From: Paenibacillus fonticola DSM 21315
Lineage (GTDB): Bacteria > Bacillota > Bacilli > Paenibacillales > Paenibacillaceae
Length of the DNA stretch: 64,000 nucleotides
Assembly (NCBI RefSeq): GCF_000381905.1
Contig: NZ_KB907248.1
Location: 213,643 to 277,642, forward strand
Direction of reading: 5' to 3'
Positions 1 through 9,570 of this stretch are shown piece by piece (the stretch's first letter is position 1; every line of letters starts with the position of its first letter). The notes beneath the pieces are model-generated. The model searched no databases. It saw only the letters and a program-made list of their open reading frames with translations, and was not told the origin of the DNA. A program made the position numbers and the translations under genes.

Positions 1-536
1 GCTTTAATCAGACCCATATTCCCCTCTTGGATCAAGTCAAGGAACAGCATGCCGCGGCCTACATAACGCTTCGCAATGCTGACCACGAGTCTGAGGTTCG
101 CTTCAGCAAGACGCCGCTTTGCTTCCTCGTCCCCATTTTCAATGCGCTTGGCCAATTCAATCTCATCATCTGCAGACAACAGAGGTACTCTGCCGATTTC
201 CTTCAAGTACATTCGCACCGGATCATTGATCTTGATTCCGGGAGGTAATGTCAAATCATCATCAAAGCTGAACTCATCGCTTTCACCATGCCCATCCTCA
301 TCATTGCGCCGATGGGTCAGCTCTTCATCACTATCGTTCGAAACGTCTATTCCCAAATCCCCCAAATGCTCGAAAAATTCGTCCATTTGCTCAGGATCCT
401 GATCGAAAGGCGAAAGCTTCTCCATAATCTCTTTATAAGTTAACGAAGACCTTTTCTTACCTTGTTCAATCAGCCGATCTTTAACCTGATCCAGTGTTAG
501 TTCTGTTTCAGATTCGGTGTGCTGATCATTCGCCAT
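1..536 (-). CDS. sigA: RNA polymerase primary sigma factor SigA/RpoD (N-terminal part, cut by window edge)
   Basis: Housekeeping sigma factor that directs core RNA polymerase to -35/-10 promoters. Only the first ~178 codons are in the window; the C-terminal DNA-binding regions lie beyond base 1. The visible part begins [18 protein letters not shown], has an acidic linker ([16 protein letters not shown]), then region 1.2 ([16 protein letters not shown]) and the start of region 2 ([18 protein letters not shown] followed by [11 protein letters not shown]), which is diagnostic of the sigma-70 core-binding domain. The ATG is preceded by a strong GGAGG-type ribosome site. It lies 45 bases after dnaG on the same strand, the conserved macromolecular-synthesis arrangement dnaG-sigA. 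Identification is very secure; the full length cannot be judged. Confidence 0.97.
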   Translation of the reverse strand, partial: MANDQHTESETELTLDQVKDRLIEQGKKRSSLTYKEIMEKLSPFDQDPEQMDEFFEHLGDLGIDVSNDSDEELTHRRNDEDGHGESDEFSFDDDLTLPPGIKINDPVRMYLKEIGRVPLLSADDEIELAKRIENGDEEAKRRLAEANLRLVVSIAKRYVGRGMLFLDLIQEGNMGLIK

Positions 537-581
537 ACTTGACTCCCTCCTCCCTAGAAACATCTGCAAAGAATCATCCAG

Positions 582-2402
582 CTACTGTCTCTCTAGGGCT
601 ATAATCTCACTTGCAATTTGTGCTGCCCGCAAAAAATCACCAGCACGCTCGGCCGAAACCATTTCTTCTTTCTTGCGCTGAATTTGGGCTAGCTGCGGGA
701 TTCTCTGGATTTCCCGGATACAATCATCCAACTCCTGAGTCGTCCATTCTTCTGGTATATCCATCATCATGATCGAGGTCACCGTTTGTTCCAGCCGATC
801 ATCCTGTATGGATGAGATGAAGCGGCTTACATCCGGTGGTTTTCCCCCTGCATAATAGGCATATAGATAAGCAGCTATCGCCGCATGATCATTGATGTTA
901 AAACGATCTCCGAGACGATCGCCCACATAACGGGCCACTTCTTCATCCTGAAGCATAAAGGACAGCAATCTCCGTTCCGCAACATGATAAGCTGGCAGCA
1001 ATGTCGGCATAGATGCCTGGGCTTTTTTATGCCTAACATTATTCCACCTTTTGGCCTTATTATCCCCATGGGAGGACCTTTTTTGCATCGCTTGGCGGAA
1101 TTGGTTGCACTCCTGTTTTAAGCTATCGAATGAAACCTGCAGCTCGGCGGACAATTCCTTTAAATAAATCTCACGCTCTGTCGGCGACGGCAGGGGTGCA
1201 ATAACTTCCAGCGCATCTTTAATGTAAGCAACCTTTCCGTCTTCCTCTAGCAGTATATGGCTTTTTTTCAGATATATAAGCTTAAATTTAACTGCTGAAA
1301 CAGCCCCGTCCAACACTTGCAATCTGAATCTCTCGGCCCCGTATTTCTGAATAAACTCGTCGGGGTCAAGCCCTTCGCTAAGCAGTGAAATTTTAATCTG
1401 GAAACCCGCTGCCTCCAATATAGGAATGCTTTTCAAAGCTGCAGCCTGTCCTGCGTTGTCTCCGTCATAGCATACGACAACTTCGTCGGCGAGCGTTCTC
1501 ATCATGCTGGCATGGCTCTCGGTGAGCGCCGTACCCATCGTCGCTACTCCGTTGTGTACGCCTGCCTCCCAGGCGCTGATCACATCGCCATATCCTTCAA
1601 ACAGAACGATTTGACGCGACTTGCGGATTTGCAGCTTAGCCTGATGAAGATTGTAGAGCGTTCGGCTCTTCGTAAACAATTTGCTTTCCGGGGAATTCAA
1701 ATATTTTGGCTGGCCTTCCCCTAAAATTCGGCCTGCAAAAGCAATTACTTTACCGCTTCGATTGTGCAGCGGAAAAATAATCCGGTCGCGAAAGCGGTCA
1801 ACAAATCCTGATCCGTCTTGCTTGGAAGACAATAAGCCGCCTTGTTCCATCGCGTTAAGATCAAATGAGCGCTTGTCCAAAAATTGAACAAGCGTATCCC
1901 AACGTGCCGGGGCGTAACCGATTTGGAATGTGTCGATAGCCTTATCGCTAAACCCCCTTGACTTCAAATAATCCATGGCTGGTTTGCCATGCTCTGTATT
2001 TTTGAGCAGAAAATGATACAGCTTGGAGGACCATTCATGGGCTTGCAGCAATTGTTCCATTTCCCGGCTTACAGGGGTTCCGCCGGGCCGAAAAGTGTTA
2101 TCCTCAAAAGGAATATGCGCCTCTTCTGCCATAGCTCTGACCGCTTCGGGGAAGGATAGTCCTTCGATTTCCATCCTGAATCTGATGGCATTTCCACCCT
2201 TGCCACAGCCATAGCAATGAAACATTTGCCGTTCGGGCGTCACCGTAAATGACGGTGTCTTCTCCGAATGAAACGGGCAAAGTCCTTTCATGTACTTGCC
2301 CTGTTTACTTAGATGAACGTGCTTGCCTACCGTGTCGACGATATCATGCTGCTGCAAGACCGCCTCGATGATCTCCTCTGGAATTCCTCGTCCGGTACTC
2401 AT
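582..2402 (-). CDS. dnaG: DNA primase DnaG
   Basis: Makes the RNA primers for replication and works with the replicative helicase. The 606-residue product has the N-terminal zinc ribbon (C42, H45, C63, C66 in LCPFH and HCYGCGKGGN). The TOPRIM catalytic core follows, with LFEGYGD and VVCYDGDNAGQ supplying the metal-binding Glu and Asp residues. A C-terminal helicase-interaction region ends the protein. The frame stays open further upstream into yqxD. The start at MSTGRGIPEE is chosen because an AAGGTG ribosome site lies about 8 bases before it and the zinc ribbon then has its usual position. It follows yqxD and precedes sigA, probably co-transcribed. Confidence 0.96.
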   Translation of the reverse strand: MSTGRGIPEEIIEAVLQQHDIVDTVGKHVHLSKQGKYMKGLCPFHSEKTPSFTVTPERQMFHCYGCGKGGNAIRFRMEIEGLSFPEAVRAMAEEAHIPFEDNTFRPGGTPVSREMEQLLQAHEWSSKLYHFLLKNTEHGKPAMDYLKSRGFSDKAIDTFQIGYAPARWDTLVQFLDKRSFDLNAMEQGGLLSSKQDGSGFVDRFRDRIIFPLHNRSGKVIAFAGRILGEGQPKYLNSPESKLFTKSRTLYNLHQAKLQIRKSRQIVLFEGYGDVISAWEAGVHNGVATMGTALTESHASMMRTLADEVVVCYDGDNAGQAAALKSIPILEAAGFQIKISLLSEGLDPDEFIQKYGAERFRLQVLDGAVSAVKFKLIYLKKSHILLEEDGKVAYIKDALEVIAPLPSPTEREIYLKELSAELQVSFDSLKQECNQFRQAMQKRSSHGDNKAKRWNNVRHKKAQASMPTLLPAYHVAERRLLSFMLQDEEVARYVGDRLGDRFNINDHAAIAAYLYAYYAGGKPPDVSRFISSIQDDRLEQTVTSIMMMDIPEEWTTQELDDCIREIQRIPQLAQIQRKKEEMVSAERAGDFLRAAQIASEIIALERQ

Positions 2403-2445
2403 CCAAATCACCTTCATCTCTAAATAACACGTAAATAGTAATTCG

Positions 2446-2907
2446 CTAAAATTGTACATTCTCCTGCATATCTTGCAAAAGTTTTGCCAACGACTCGGTA
2501 AACCGCTGCCGATCGGCTTCCGTAAACGGCTTGGGGCCTTTAAAATAACGTCCGCCCCGTCTCGCTTTCGCATAATGATGACGGCGGTCCAGCAAATAGT
2601 CAATATTGCCGGAATGATATTCTTCTCCCCTGGGCGACAATATTCGGCAAGATTTTGCCAGCGCCAAAGCGGCCAGCCCGTAATCCTGAGTAACTACGAT
2701 ATCCCCTTTGGTGATATGATTTACAATGTACAAATCCGCGCTTTCCTGGCTTCGGTCAACCTGAACAACAGTAACCCCCTCGACCTGTTGAATAACATGA
2801 TCGTAGGAGGATACCATCAACACCTTCGCCTTATACCGTGCGGCCGTGTTTATAATTTCGGTCTTAACGGGACAGGAGTCCCCGTCAACGACAATTCGTG
2901 TACCCAT
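2446..2907 (-). CDS. yqxD: YqxD/YaiI family protein (UPF0178, DUF188)
   Basis: A 153-residue protein of the DUF188 family, whose biochemical role is not established. The family N-terminus is visible (IVVDGDSCPVK), as is a second acidic patch near the middle (DIVVTQDYGLAALAL). These suggest a PIN/NYN-like nuclease fold, but that is inference from the pattern of Asp residues. The C-terminus is basic (RRHHYAKARRGGRYFKGPKPFTEADR). It lies between glyS and dnaG; B. subtilis yqxD has the same position before dnaG. In B. subtilis ccpN and yqfL also lie in this interval and are absent here. Confidence 0.92.
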   Translation of the reverse strand: MGTRIVVDGDSCPVKTEIINTAARYKAKVLMVSSYDHVIQQVEGVTVVQVDRSQESADLYIVNHITKGDIVVTQDYGLAALALAKSCRILSPRGEEYHSGNIDYLLDRRHHYAKARRGGRYFKGPKPFTEADRQRFTESLAKLLQDMQENVQF

Positions 2908-2933
2908 TGTACTCCCGTCCTTATACCTGACTA

Positions 2934-5012
2934 TTATGCCCAGACAAGCTTGCTGAAATCGGCAAACTGCTTGAGATCTTCATCCATCGCCTTGAGTAAG
3001 GCCAGACGGTTCGCGCGAATCGTTTCATCTTCCGCCATAACCATCACCGTATCGAAAAATACCGTAATGCTGTCCTTCAGATTAGAAAGAAGCCGCAATG
3101 CCTCAGGAGCGTTGCGCTCTTGCAGCGCTTGACGGTATTCCCCGGAAACCGACTTCCATGCTTCATAGAGCCGGGATTCCGCAGGTTCCGTCAACAGGTC
3201 GGAGCGGACTTTTTCGGTGGACGCTTTAGAGGCCAGGTTGCTAACCCGTCCAAAAGATTCGACCGTCGTTTTGAAATCCTCTAAACCATTTATAGCGGCC
3301 ATCAACGCTTCTCCTCTTGCAATGACGGAGACAACGTCTTCATACCCGGAGGCAATTACTGCATCCACCACATCGTAACGCACATGATCCGCCAGCGTCT
3401 TTTTAATGCGAAGCCCGAAGAAGTCGGCCAGATCCTTCCTGATTTCATCCTTCGTCCGTTTCAAGTCATGGAAGTGCTGATGAGTCTCCAGGGCGATGTC
3501 AAACAAGGCAGGCAGCGTAACCGGCAGCTTATGCTCCAGAATAATCTGGACGATGCCTGCCGCCTGGCGGCGGAGCCCGTACGGATCCTGTGAGCCCGTC
3601 GGCACGATGCCGATAGAGAAGCAGCCCGTAATCGTGTCGATTTTGTCCGCCATGCTGACAATTGAACCTTCTTCAGAGGCCGGCACTGCATCGCCTGCAA
3701 ATCTAGGCTGATAATGCTCAAAAATCGCCTTGGCCACTGCGTCCGATTCTCCGGCTTTACGAGCATAGTCTTCCCCCATTACCCCTTGAAGCTCAGGGAA
3801 CTCATAAACCATTTGCGTAACGAGATCAAACTTGCAAATTTCCGCTGTACGATTCACTGACTCCGCCACTCCGGTGTTAACGTCAAGCAGAGCAGCCAGC
3901 TTCTCTGCATTGCGCCGGATTCTGCGGACTTTGTCGCCAACTGTCCCCAGCTCCTCGTGGAATACTATGCTCTCCAGCTTCGAAAGCGCATCCTTAATGT
4001 CCAGCCTTTGGTCTTCTTCATAAAAGAATTTAGCGTCAGACAGTCTCGCCCGAAGCACCTTCTCATTCCCTTTGGCAATGACATCCAGATGCTCTGCATT
4101 ACCGTTGCGAACGGTGACGAAGTAAGGAAGCAGTTCTCCTTGATCGTTCAATACAGGAAAATAGCGCTGGTGCTCACGCATCGAAGTGATCAGCACCTCT
4201 TGCGGAATATGCAAAAAGGATTCCTCAAACGTTCCGTACAACACCGTCGGCGTCTCTACAAGGAACAATACCTCTTCGAGCAAATCCTCCTTGACGGAAA
4301 TGTTCCAACCCTGCTGCTGGGCCAAGCTGTTAATTTGCTGCTGAATCAACTGCTGCCGTTCATCTACATCGGCGATAACATAACCTTTGCGCAGCGCTTC
4401 GACATAATCGGCCGGCTGCCCGATGACGGTCTCTTTCCCGAGAAAGCGATGTCCGCGCGTAATATTGCCAGACTTTACCCCTGCGACTTCGATATCGATA
4501 ATGTCGCTTCCGAACAGGGCTACGATCCAGCGAATCGGCCGGACAAACTTAAAGTCATAGCTGCCCCAGCGCATATTTTTCGGAAAATTCATCGCTTGAA
4601 GAATGTCCAGCAAGCCTGCGGACAAAATCGTGGAGGTTGCTACGCCTGTCTGGCTTTTGCTTACGTATACGTACTCGGTGCCTCCGAGCTCTTTGAAAGT
4701 AAATTGATCCGGATCAGCGCCCTGGCTGCGGGCAAAACCAAGTGCAGCCTTGCTCCATTGACCGTTCTCGTCCAGAGCAATTTTACGGGAAGGCCCTTTC
4801 ACCTCTTCGTGAACGTCCTTCTGCTTCTCCGCCACCTCTTTAACGAGGACGGCAAGGCGTCGAGGCGTCGCATACACAGCAACGTCGCCATGCTGGATCA
4901 AATGTTCGTCAAGCCACTTTATCATCCGGTCCCTAAGCTGCTCCATTGCTCCGCGAATAAAACGGGCCGGCATTTCCTCAAGGCCGATTTCGAATAATAA
5001 GTCCTTAGCCAT
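2934..5012 (-). CDS. glyS: Glycine--tRNA ligase beta subunit
   Basis: Beta subunit of the bacterial alpha2-beta2 glycyl-tRNA synthetase, which charges tRNA-Gly in the cytosol; beta carries most of the tRNA-recognition surface. The 692-residue length is normal for the family. It begins [18 protein letters not shown], the typical GlyS opening, and contains the conserved HD-like segment [25 protein letters not shown]. The C-terminal part is the helical anticodon-binding region. The ATG overlaps the last 8 bases of glyQ, so the two are translationally coupled. Expression of both should depend on the T-box leader upstream of glyQ. Confidence 0.97.
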   Translation of the reverse strand: MAKDLLFEIGLEEMPARFIRGAMEQLRDRMIKWLDEHLIQHGDVAVYATPRRLAVLVKEVAEKQKDVHEEVKGPSRKIALDENGQWSKAALGFARSQGADPDQFTFKELGGTEYVYVSKSQTGVATSTILSAGLLDILQAMNFPKNMRWGSYDFKFVRPIRWIVALFGSDIIDIEVAGVKSGNITRGHRFLGKETVIGQPADYVEALRKGYVIADVDERQQLIQQQINSLAQQQGWNISVKEDLLEEVLFLVETPTVLYGTFEESFLHIPQEVLITSMREHQRYFPVLNDQGELLPYFVTVRNGNAEHLDVIAKGNEKVLRARLSDAKFFYEEDQRLDIKDALSKLESIVFHEELGTVGDKVRRIRRNAEKLAALLDVNTGVAESVNRTAEICKFDLVTQMVYEFPELQGVMGEDYARKAGESDAVAKAIFEHYQPRFAGDAVPASEEGSIVSMADKIDTITGCFSIGIVPTGSQDPYGLRRQAAGIVQIILEHKLPVTLPALFDIALETHQHFHDLKRTKDEIRKDLADFFGLRIKKTLADHVRYDVVDAVIASGYEDVVSVIARGEALMAAINGLEDFKTTVESFGRVSNLASKASTEKVRSDLLTEPAESRLYEAWKSVSGEYRQALQERNAPEALRLLSNLKDSITVFFDTVMVMAEDETIRANRLALLKAMDEDLKQFADFSKLVWA

Positions 5013-5892
5013 GGATTTCGCCCCCTTTCTTCAGCATTGGGAACCCAAGCTTTTCCCGCTCCTCCAAATACGTTGCCGCAACATGCCGCGCCAGATTGCG
5101 CACGCGTGTAATGTAGCCTGTCCGCTCCGTCACGCTGATTGCGCCTCTCGCGTCGAGCAGGTTGAACGTATGCGAGCATTTCAGCACGTAATCATAGGCC
5201 GGAAATACAAGATGCTGCTCCATAGCCTTGGATGCTTCCTGTTCGTACATATTGAATAAAGTAAACAGCATTTTAACATCCGAAGTTTCGAAAGTATATT
5301 TTGAATGCTCGTACTCCGGTTGATGGAACACGTCGCCGTATGTCGTTCCGTTAACCCACTCCAGATCAAACACATTTTCCTTCTCCTGGATATAGGAAGC
5401 GAGGCGCTCCATTCCATACGTTATTTCTACTGCCACTGGATTGGTTTCGATGCCGCCGACCTGCTGGAAATACGTAAATTGCGTAATTTCCATGCCGTCT
5501 AACCACACTTCCCAGCCAAGCCCCCATGCGCCAAGGCCCGGATGCTCCCAGTTATCCTCGACAAAACGGATATCATGCTCCAGCGGGTTAATGCCAAGCC
5601 GCACCAGGCTCTCCAAATAAATTTCCTGGATGTTGTCAGGAGAAGGTTTCAAAATCACCTGGAACTGATGATGCTGATACAACCGGTTCGGATTCTCGCC
5701 ATACCGTCCGTCCGCGGGTCTGCGGGAAGGCTCCACATAAGCGACATTCCACGGCTCCGGTCCGATCGAGCGCAGAAATGTCATCGGATTAAGCGTACCC
5801 GCCCCTTTCTCCACATCATATGGCTGCACAACGATACAATTCTGCTCTGCCCAGAATTGCTGCAGCGTTAATATCATTTGCTGAAAATTCAT
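5005..5892 (-). CDS. glyQ: Glycine--tRNA ligase alpha subunit
   Basis: Catalytic alpha subunit of the tetrameric glycyl-tRNA synthetase; it forms glycyl-adenylate. The 295-residue product starts [19 protein letters not shown] and contains the highly conserved [20 protein letters not shown] and [20 protein letters not shown] blocks (each under 21 residues). The start is set by an AAGGAG site seven to eight bases before the ATG; the frame is open further upstream into the leader, but that part is not protein-like. It overlaps glyS and is preceded by a T-box riboswitch. Confidence 0.97.
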   Translation of the reverse strand: MNFQQMILTLQQFWAEQNCIVVQPYDVEKGAGTLNPMTFLRSIGPEPWNVAYVEPSRRPADGRYGENPNRLYQHHQFQVILKPSPDNIQEIYLESLVRLGINPLEHDIRFVEDNWEHPGLGAWGLGWEVWLDGMEITQFTYFQQVGGIETNPVAVEITYGMERLASYIQEKENVFDLEWVNGTTYGDVFHQPEYEHSKYTFETSDVKMLFTLFNMYEQEASKAMEQHLVFPAYDYVLKCSHTFNLLDARGAISVTERTGYITRVRNLARHVAATYLEEREKLGFPMLKKGGEIHG

Positions 5893-5942
5893 GAACCCAA
5901 CTCCTTCACACTTGTTCGTGTTCAGCCGGCTGCATGGGACGT

Positions 5943-6215
5943 GCAAAAAGCTCCCGTCGCCTACGCCTGCTGTTCAGACGTAGGGACGAGAGCTGTTGCT
6001 TCCCGCGGTTCCACCCTACTTGATTTGCATCGCCGGCTTCCAATTCGCCGTTTGTGCAAAATCCGCTTTTTCACGATCAGCTTTCGTGCTCCAGGGCTGC
6101 CGTTTCATGAAATCATCCGGCTCGGGCTTCCACTGCCCCCGATTCGCTATTTCCGGTGAAAGACTTCATTACTTTTCCCGTTCAACGCACGAGTCTCTAA
6201 TAAGAGAAATCCTTT
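5943..6215 (-). ncRNA. T-box riboswitch (glycyl-tRNA responsive leader of glyQS)
   Basis: The untranslated leader of glyQS contains the invariant T-box sequence AGGGTGGAACCGCG on the minus strand (complement at about 6003-6017), which pairs with the CCA end of uncharged tRNA. It is followed directly by the mutually exclusive terminator: CTCTCGTCCCTACG pairs with CGTAGGCGACGGGAG and ends in a T run at 5945-5949. Stem I occupies roughly 6060-6210. Uncharged tRNA-Gly should stabilise the antiterminator and allow glyQS transcription. The specifier codon was not assigned by structure prediction; glycine specificity is inferred from the downstream genes. Confidence 0.93.
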
Positions 6216-6217
6216 TA

Positions 6218-6247
6218 ATAATACATGAAAAATCAATACAAAGTCAA
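6218..6247 (-). promoter_or_regulatory. Probable sigma-A promoter of the glyQS T-box leader
   Basis: On the minus strand TTGACT (6247-6242) and TATTAT (6223-6218) are separated by 18 bases, immediately upstream of the T-box leader. The -35 element overlaps the last codons of recO, so glyQS has its own promoter inside the recO end. Confidence 0.6.
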
Positions 6248-6993
6248 ATTTCATATTTGTCTAATTGATCAAGGAAATTTCTGGACTTCAGCTTCACACC
6301 GAGCTGCATATCGATGAAGGAACGCATTATTTTTTTTAACTCCGCCTTGGTCTCGTCCTTCACCTCGACATTGCCCAAACGCCGCAAATCCATCCGTTCG
6401 AACAAAGAGAGCAGCTTGAAGGCTCCCGGCCCGACTGACAGCGCAGCTGGGTCTTGATGGCGGCAGCTTCGGCACAGCCTTCCGCCGAGACGAGGGCTAA
6501 TGAAATGTGTATCATCCTGCCGGCCGCACGACAGGCACTCTGCAATAACCGGGCCGTATCCGGCGGCCTGCAATATTTTCATCTCGAATAAATGAATGAC
6601 GATTTCTGGATCCTTGCCTGCGGACAACCCATCGAGACAAGCCTTGAGCTGATGAAACCAGAAGCTGCCTACTTCTTCATCCTGCAGCGTCCGGTCCAGC
6701 AGTTCGCAAGCATAGGAAGCATAGGCCGCCAAATATAAATCTTCACGTAAAGAAAAGTGAGATTCCATAATCTCACCCTGATTAAGTGTTCCAAGGCCTT
6801 CTTTCTGCCTATAAAACGTATATTCGCCATAAGTAAACAGCTGGGTCAGCGCAGCATGACGACTTTTGACCTTCTTAGCCCCGCGGGCGAGAACACCGAT
6901 CTTGCCATGCGTCGCGGTGCACAGCGTAATTATCTTGTTCCCCTCACCATAATCCATGCTGCGGATGACGATTCCTTCCACCCTGTATAGCAT
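6244..6993 (-). CDS. recO: DNA repair protein RecO
   Basis: Recombination mediator that, with RecF/RecR, loads RecA on SSB-coated single strands and anneals complementary strands. The 249-residue length is typical. An N-terminal OB-fold region (MLYRVEGIVIRSMDYGEGNK) is followed by a helical domain. A four-cysteine zinc motif lies near residues 150-180 (CLSCGRQ ... CRSCRHQD). It sits after era and yqzL as in Bacillus. The stop codon overlaps the promoter region of the glyQS leader. Confidence 0.96.
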   Translation of the reverse strand: MLYRVEGIVIRSMDYGEGNKIITLCTATHGKIGVLARGAKKVKSRHAALTQLFTYGEYTFYRQKEGLGTLNQGEIMESHFSLREDLYLAAYASYACELLDRTLQDEEVGSFWFHQLKACLDGLSAGKDPEIVIHLFEMKILQAAGYGPVIAECLSCGRQDDTHFISPRLGGRLCRSCRHQDPAALSVGPGAFKLLSLFERMDLRRLGNVEVKDETKAELKKIMRSFIDMQLGVKLKSRNFLDQLDKYEI

Positions 6994-7014
6994 GTTCCTC
7001 CCCCAAGCTCCCCT

Positions 7015-7170
7015 TTATGTTGCAGCGTAGCCATCCGCTTCCTGTTCGGTAACGTCCAGCTCAGCCGCGGCAGCAGTCTCCTCCTCGGGATTGCTGCCAG
7101 CTTCCCTATATAGCATGTAGGCATCGACATCTCCAGTCATCGAAAAATACTTCCACGAAAAGTCTCGCAA
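7015..7170 (-). CDS. yqzL: YqzL family small protein
   Basis: A 51-residue protein read from a TTG start: it begins with a Met-Arg-Asp-Phe-Ser-Trp-Lys block and continues YFSMTGDVDAYMLYREAG. This matches what I know of YqzL, a small protein of unknown function encoded between era and recO in Bacillaceae. An AAAGGGTG ribosome site lies about six bases before the TTG and an in-frame stop lies two codons upstream, so no longer start is possible. The second half is acidic and Ala-rich (PEEETAAAAELDV). Its position between era and recO supports the call. Function unknown. Confidence 0.85.
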   Translation of the reverse strand: MRDFSWKYFSMTGDVDAYMLYREAGSNPEEETAAAAELDVTEQEADGYAAT

Positions 7171-7303
7171 TCGTATTCACCCTTTCTTCGGAAATGAAGC
7201 TGCGTCTATGAAGAATAGGATGGCTCAACTTGCCTGGAGTATGTGATGCAATAACTGCCATTAATGCCAATAATGCAAGTAAGACTTGAATGCAATAGCA
7301 AGC

Positions 7304-8206
7304 TTAGGCGTCGCGGTGAAAACCGAGATCTTTTAAAATACGCTCCTGGTTCCGCCAATCCTTCTTCACCTTGACCCACAGCTCCAAAAAGATTTTTGAA
7401 CCAAGCAAATTTTGAATATCCTGCCTGGCCAGCTTTCCGACTTCCTTTAGCAGCGCGCCTTGCTTGCCGATAATGATCCCTTTCTGGGAATCCCGCTCGA
7501 CGAAAATGACAGCCGAAATGTAGACGACTCCATTGTCTTCCACCCGCATGTCCTCAATAGTTACCGCTATAGAATGGGGCACTTCCTCCCGGGTTAAATG
7601 CAAAATCTTCTCGCGGATCAATTCGGCGCAAACGAACTGCTCCGGATGGTCCGTTATTTGATCCTCAGGATAATACTGCGGTCCCTCCGGCAAATATTTG
7701 CCGATTTGCTCCAGCAGTGTAGTGACGTTATTCCCAAGCTTCGCGGAGATCGGCACGATTTCCGCAAAATCGTACAGCTCCCGATACTGCTCAATCATCG
7801 GCAATAGCTGCTCTGGCTCGATCCGGTCGATCTTGTTCATGACGAGGATGACAGGAGTGTTCACGCCCTTCAGATGCTCGATAATGAACCGGTCCCCGCC
7901 GCCAAGCCCCTCAGCGGCATCTACGAGGAACAGTACAGCTTCCACTTCGCCGAGCGTGTTCAGCGCAGTCGTATTCATAAAATCCCCAAGCTTCGATTGA
8001 CGCTTATGAATGCCAGGAGTATCCAAAAAAACGATCTGCATATTTTCCGCAGTGTATACTCCATGTATTTTGTTGCGGGTAGTCTGCGGCTTATCGGACA
8101 TAATTGCAATTTTCTGGCCGATAATATGGTTCATCAATGTCGACTTGCCTACGTTCGGCCTGCCGACGATTGCTACAAACCCGGACTTAAATGTTGTTTT
8201 CGCCAT
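7304..8206 (-). CDS. era: GTPase Era
   Basis: Essential GTPase that binds the 3' end of 16S rRNA during 30S maturation. The 300-residue product has G1 ([10 protein letters not shown], residues ~15-24), G2 region (TTRNKIHG), G3 (LDTPGIH), G4 (VMNKIDR) and a C-terminal KH domain with [11 protein letters not shown]. It is near cdd upstream and yqzL downstream. The ATG is preceded by a weak GGGATAAGA region. Family identity is secure. Confidence 0.97.
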   Translation of the reverse strand: MAKTTFKSGFVAIVGRPNVGKSTLMNHIIGQKIAIMSDKPQTTRNKIHGVYTAENMQIVFLDTPGIHKRQSKLGDFMNTTALNTLGEVEAVLFLVDAAEGLGGGDRFIIEHLKGVNTPVILVMNKIDRIEPEQLLPMIEQYRELYDFAEIVPISAKLGNNVTTLLEQIGKYLPEGPQYYPEDQITDHPEQFVCAELIREKILHLTREEVPHSIAVTIEDMRVEDNGVVYISAVIFVERDSQKGIIIGKQGALLKEVGKLARQDIQNLLGSKIFLELWVKVKKDWRNQERILKDLGFHRDA

Positions 8207-8241
8207 TTCGTCTTATCCCTTTCTCTTCGTACGTAACGATG

Positions 8242-8652
8242 CTAAGATCTCTCCAAATCTGCAGGTCCGAAGGCATGAGGCAGCAGCTCCGCTACCGTCG
8301 TCTCTTTGACATCGCCTTTCATGTTGCCAAGAATGACTGGCATATCCGGGCTGCACAGCTCCAGCATTACCTGGCGGCATACGCCGCACGGCGCAATAGG
8401 GTGCTCCGTGTCGCCGATGACAGCCAGCGCGCGGAAGCTTCGCGGAGCAAGTCCGTCGGCCACAGCGCGGAACAGTGCTGTCCGCTCAGCGCAATTCGTC
8501 GGGCCATATGCCGCATTCTCAACGTTGCAGCCATGATGAACATGGCCATCCGCATCCAGCAGCGCAGCCCCGACGGCAAATCCGGAGTATGGTATATACG
8601 CAGCTGCCCGTGCTTTGATCGCTTCCAACAGTAACTCCGTGTTACTCATCAT
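8242..8652 (-). CDS. cdd: Cytidine deaminase
   Basis: Zinc enzyme that converts cytidine or deoxycytidine to uridine or deoxyuridine in pyrimidine salvage. The active-site signature is complete: HHGCNVENAAY (the ENAAY substrate segment), CAERTALF with the catalytic Glu, and PCGVCRQ with the two zinc cysteines, giving a Cys3 zinc site as in the B. subtilis tetrameric enzyme. The predicted length of 136 residues matches that enzyme. Three ATGs are close together; the one chosen has an AGGGAG site six bases upstream. It lies between era and dgkA, as in Bacillus. Confidence 0.95.
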   Translation of the reverse strand: MMSNTELLLEAIKARAAAYIPYSGFAVGAALLDADGHVHHGCNVENAAYGPTNCAERTALFRAVADGLAPRSFRALAVIGDTEHPIAPCGVCRQVMLELCSPDMPVILGNMKGDVKETTVAELLPHAFGPADLERS

Positions 8653-8692
8653 CGTCATCTCCCTAGATAGTGGAATGGCAAATCTTACTGAA

Positions 8693-9073
8693 TTAATGGA
8701 TTCTCGCTTGAATATACCCCATGACCGGCTCATAGAACAACAAGCAGCCGACCAGTACCGCCGCGATCGCTGTAACCAGAACAGCTCCTGCCGCCGTATC
8801 CTTCGCAGCTTTAGCCAGCTTGTGCCACTCCGGCGAAACGAGATTAACTACATACTCCAGTGCCGTGTTCACAAGCTCCGCGGCAATGACCATACCGATG
8901 ACGATGCACAGCAAAGCTAAATCGCGAGCCGGAAGCCGGAAATACAGCGCTGCTGCTGCCACAGCTGCTGCTGCAAACAGATGGATCTTCATGTTTCGCT
9001 CTGTCTTCACAGCTAAAACAATGCCTTCCAGCGCATAGCGGAAAGTGTCCCTCCATTTAGGCCTAGGCTTCAT
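8693..9073 (-). CDS. dgkA: Undecaprenol/diacylglycerol kinase family protein
   Basis: Small membrane kinase of the DgkA family; in Gram-positive bacteria the homologue phosphorylates undecaprenol to recycle the cell-wall lipid carrier. The 126-residue product has three predicted membrane helices (about 30-50, 55-75 and 95-118). It has the family motif around ELVNTALEYVVNLVSPEWH with the catalytic Glu, and KAAKDTAAGAV before the last helix. Its start codon overlaps the ybeY stop (TAATG), which indicates translational coupling. Confidence 0.93.
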   Translation of the reverse strand: MKPRPKWRDTFRYALEGIVLAVKTERNMKIHLFAAAAVAAAALYFRLPARDLALLCIVIGMVIAAELVNTALEYVVNLVSPEWHKLAKAAKDTAAGAVLVTAIAAVLVGCLLFYEPVMGYIQARIH

Positions 9074-9570
9074 TATCGCGTAAGCCCTGCCTCGGCAAGA
9101 ACAGCTTCCTGCTTGCTCATCATCTCGGCTTCGCTTGCCTCATCCTGATGATCATAGCCAAGCAGGTGCAAGAAGCCATGCACGAACAAAAAGCCGATTT
9201 CCCGGTACAAGGAATGACCGTATTCCTCACTTTGGGCCTGAGCCGTCTCCACGGAAATAATAATATCCCCCAGCAGGTCATCGAGCCCGCCAAGCTCTTC
9301 CCCTTCCTCCAGCTCATACACAATTTCCTGCTCTTCCTCCACCGCATCGTTCATAGCAAATGACAGCACATCCGTCGGCCGGTCAATGCCCCGGTATTCC
9401 CGGTTGAGCACATGAATCTCTTCATCATTTACAAAAGTCAAAGCAACCTCGCCTGCGGTTATGCCCTCGGCCTCCGCTGCTTTTTGCAGCAATGTATTCA
9501 GCAGGTCAATTAAATCTTGCCCAATTTCGATAATTTCTTGCTCATTATTCCACTCGAGCTGCAGTGCCAT
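9073..9570 (-). CDS. ybeY: Endoribonuclease YbeY (rRNA maturation factor)
   Basis: Zinc-dependent single-strand RNase needed for 16S rRNA 3' processing and ribosome quality control. The three zinc histidines are in HGFLHLLGYDH (H3xH5xH form). RPTDVLSFAM is the conserved substrate-side motif. The 165-residue start at MALQLEWNNEQ gives the usual family length. The frame stays open upstream into the end of yqfF, and a start at MKRKTGG (codon at 9600) cannot be excluded. It lies between yqfF and dgkA. Confidence 0.95.
   Translation of the reverse strand: MALQLEWNNEQEIIEIGQDLIDLLNTLLQKAAEAEGITAGEVALTFVNDEEIHVLNREYRGIDRPTDVLSFAMNDAVEEEQEIVYELEEGEELGGLDDLLGDIIISVETAQAQSEEYGHSLYREIGFLFVHGFLHLLGYDHQDEASEAEMMSKQEAVLAEAGLTR

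Noticed and set aside
3957..4997. Long plus-strand open frame opposite glyS
   Set aside because: Antisense to a strongly conserved gene, with no ribosome site and no family character; a by-product of codon bias.
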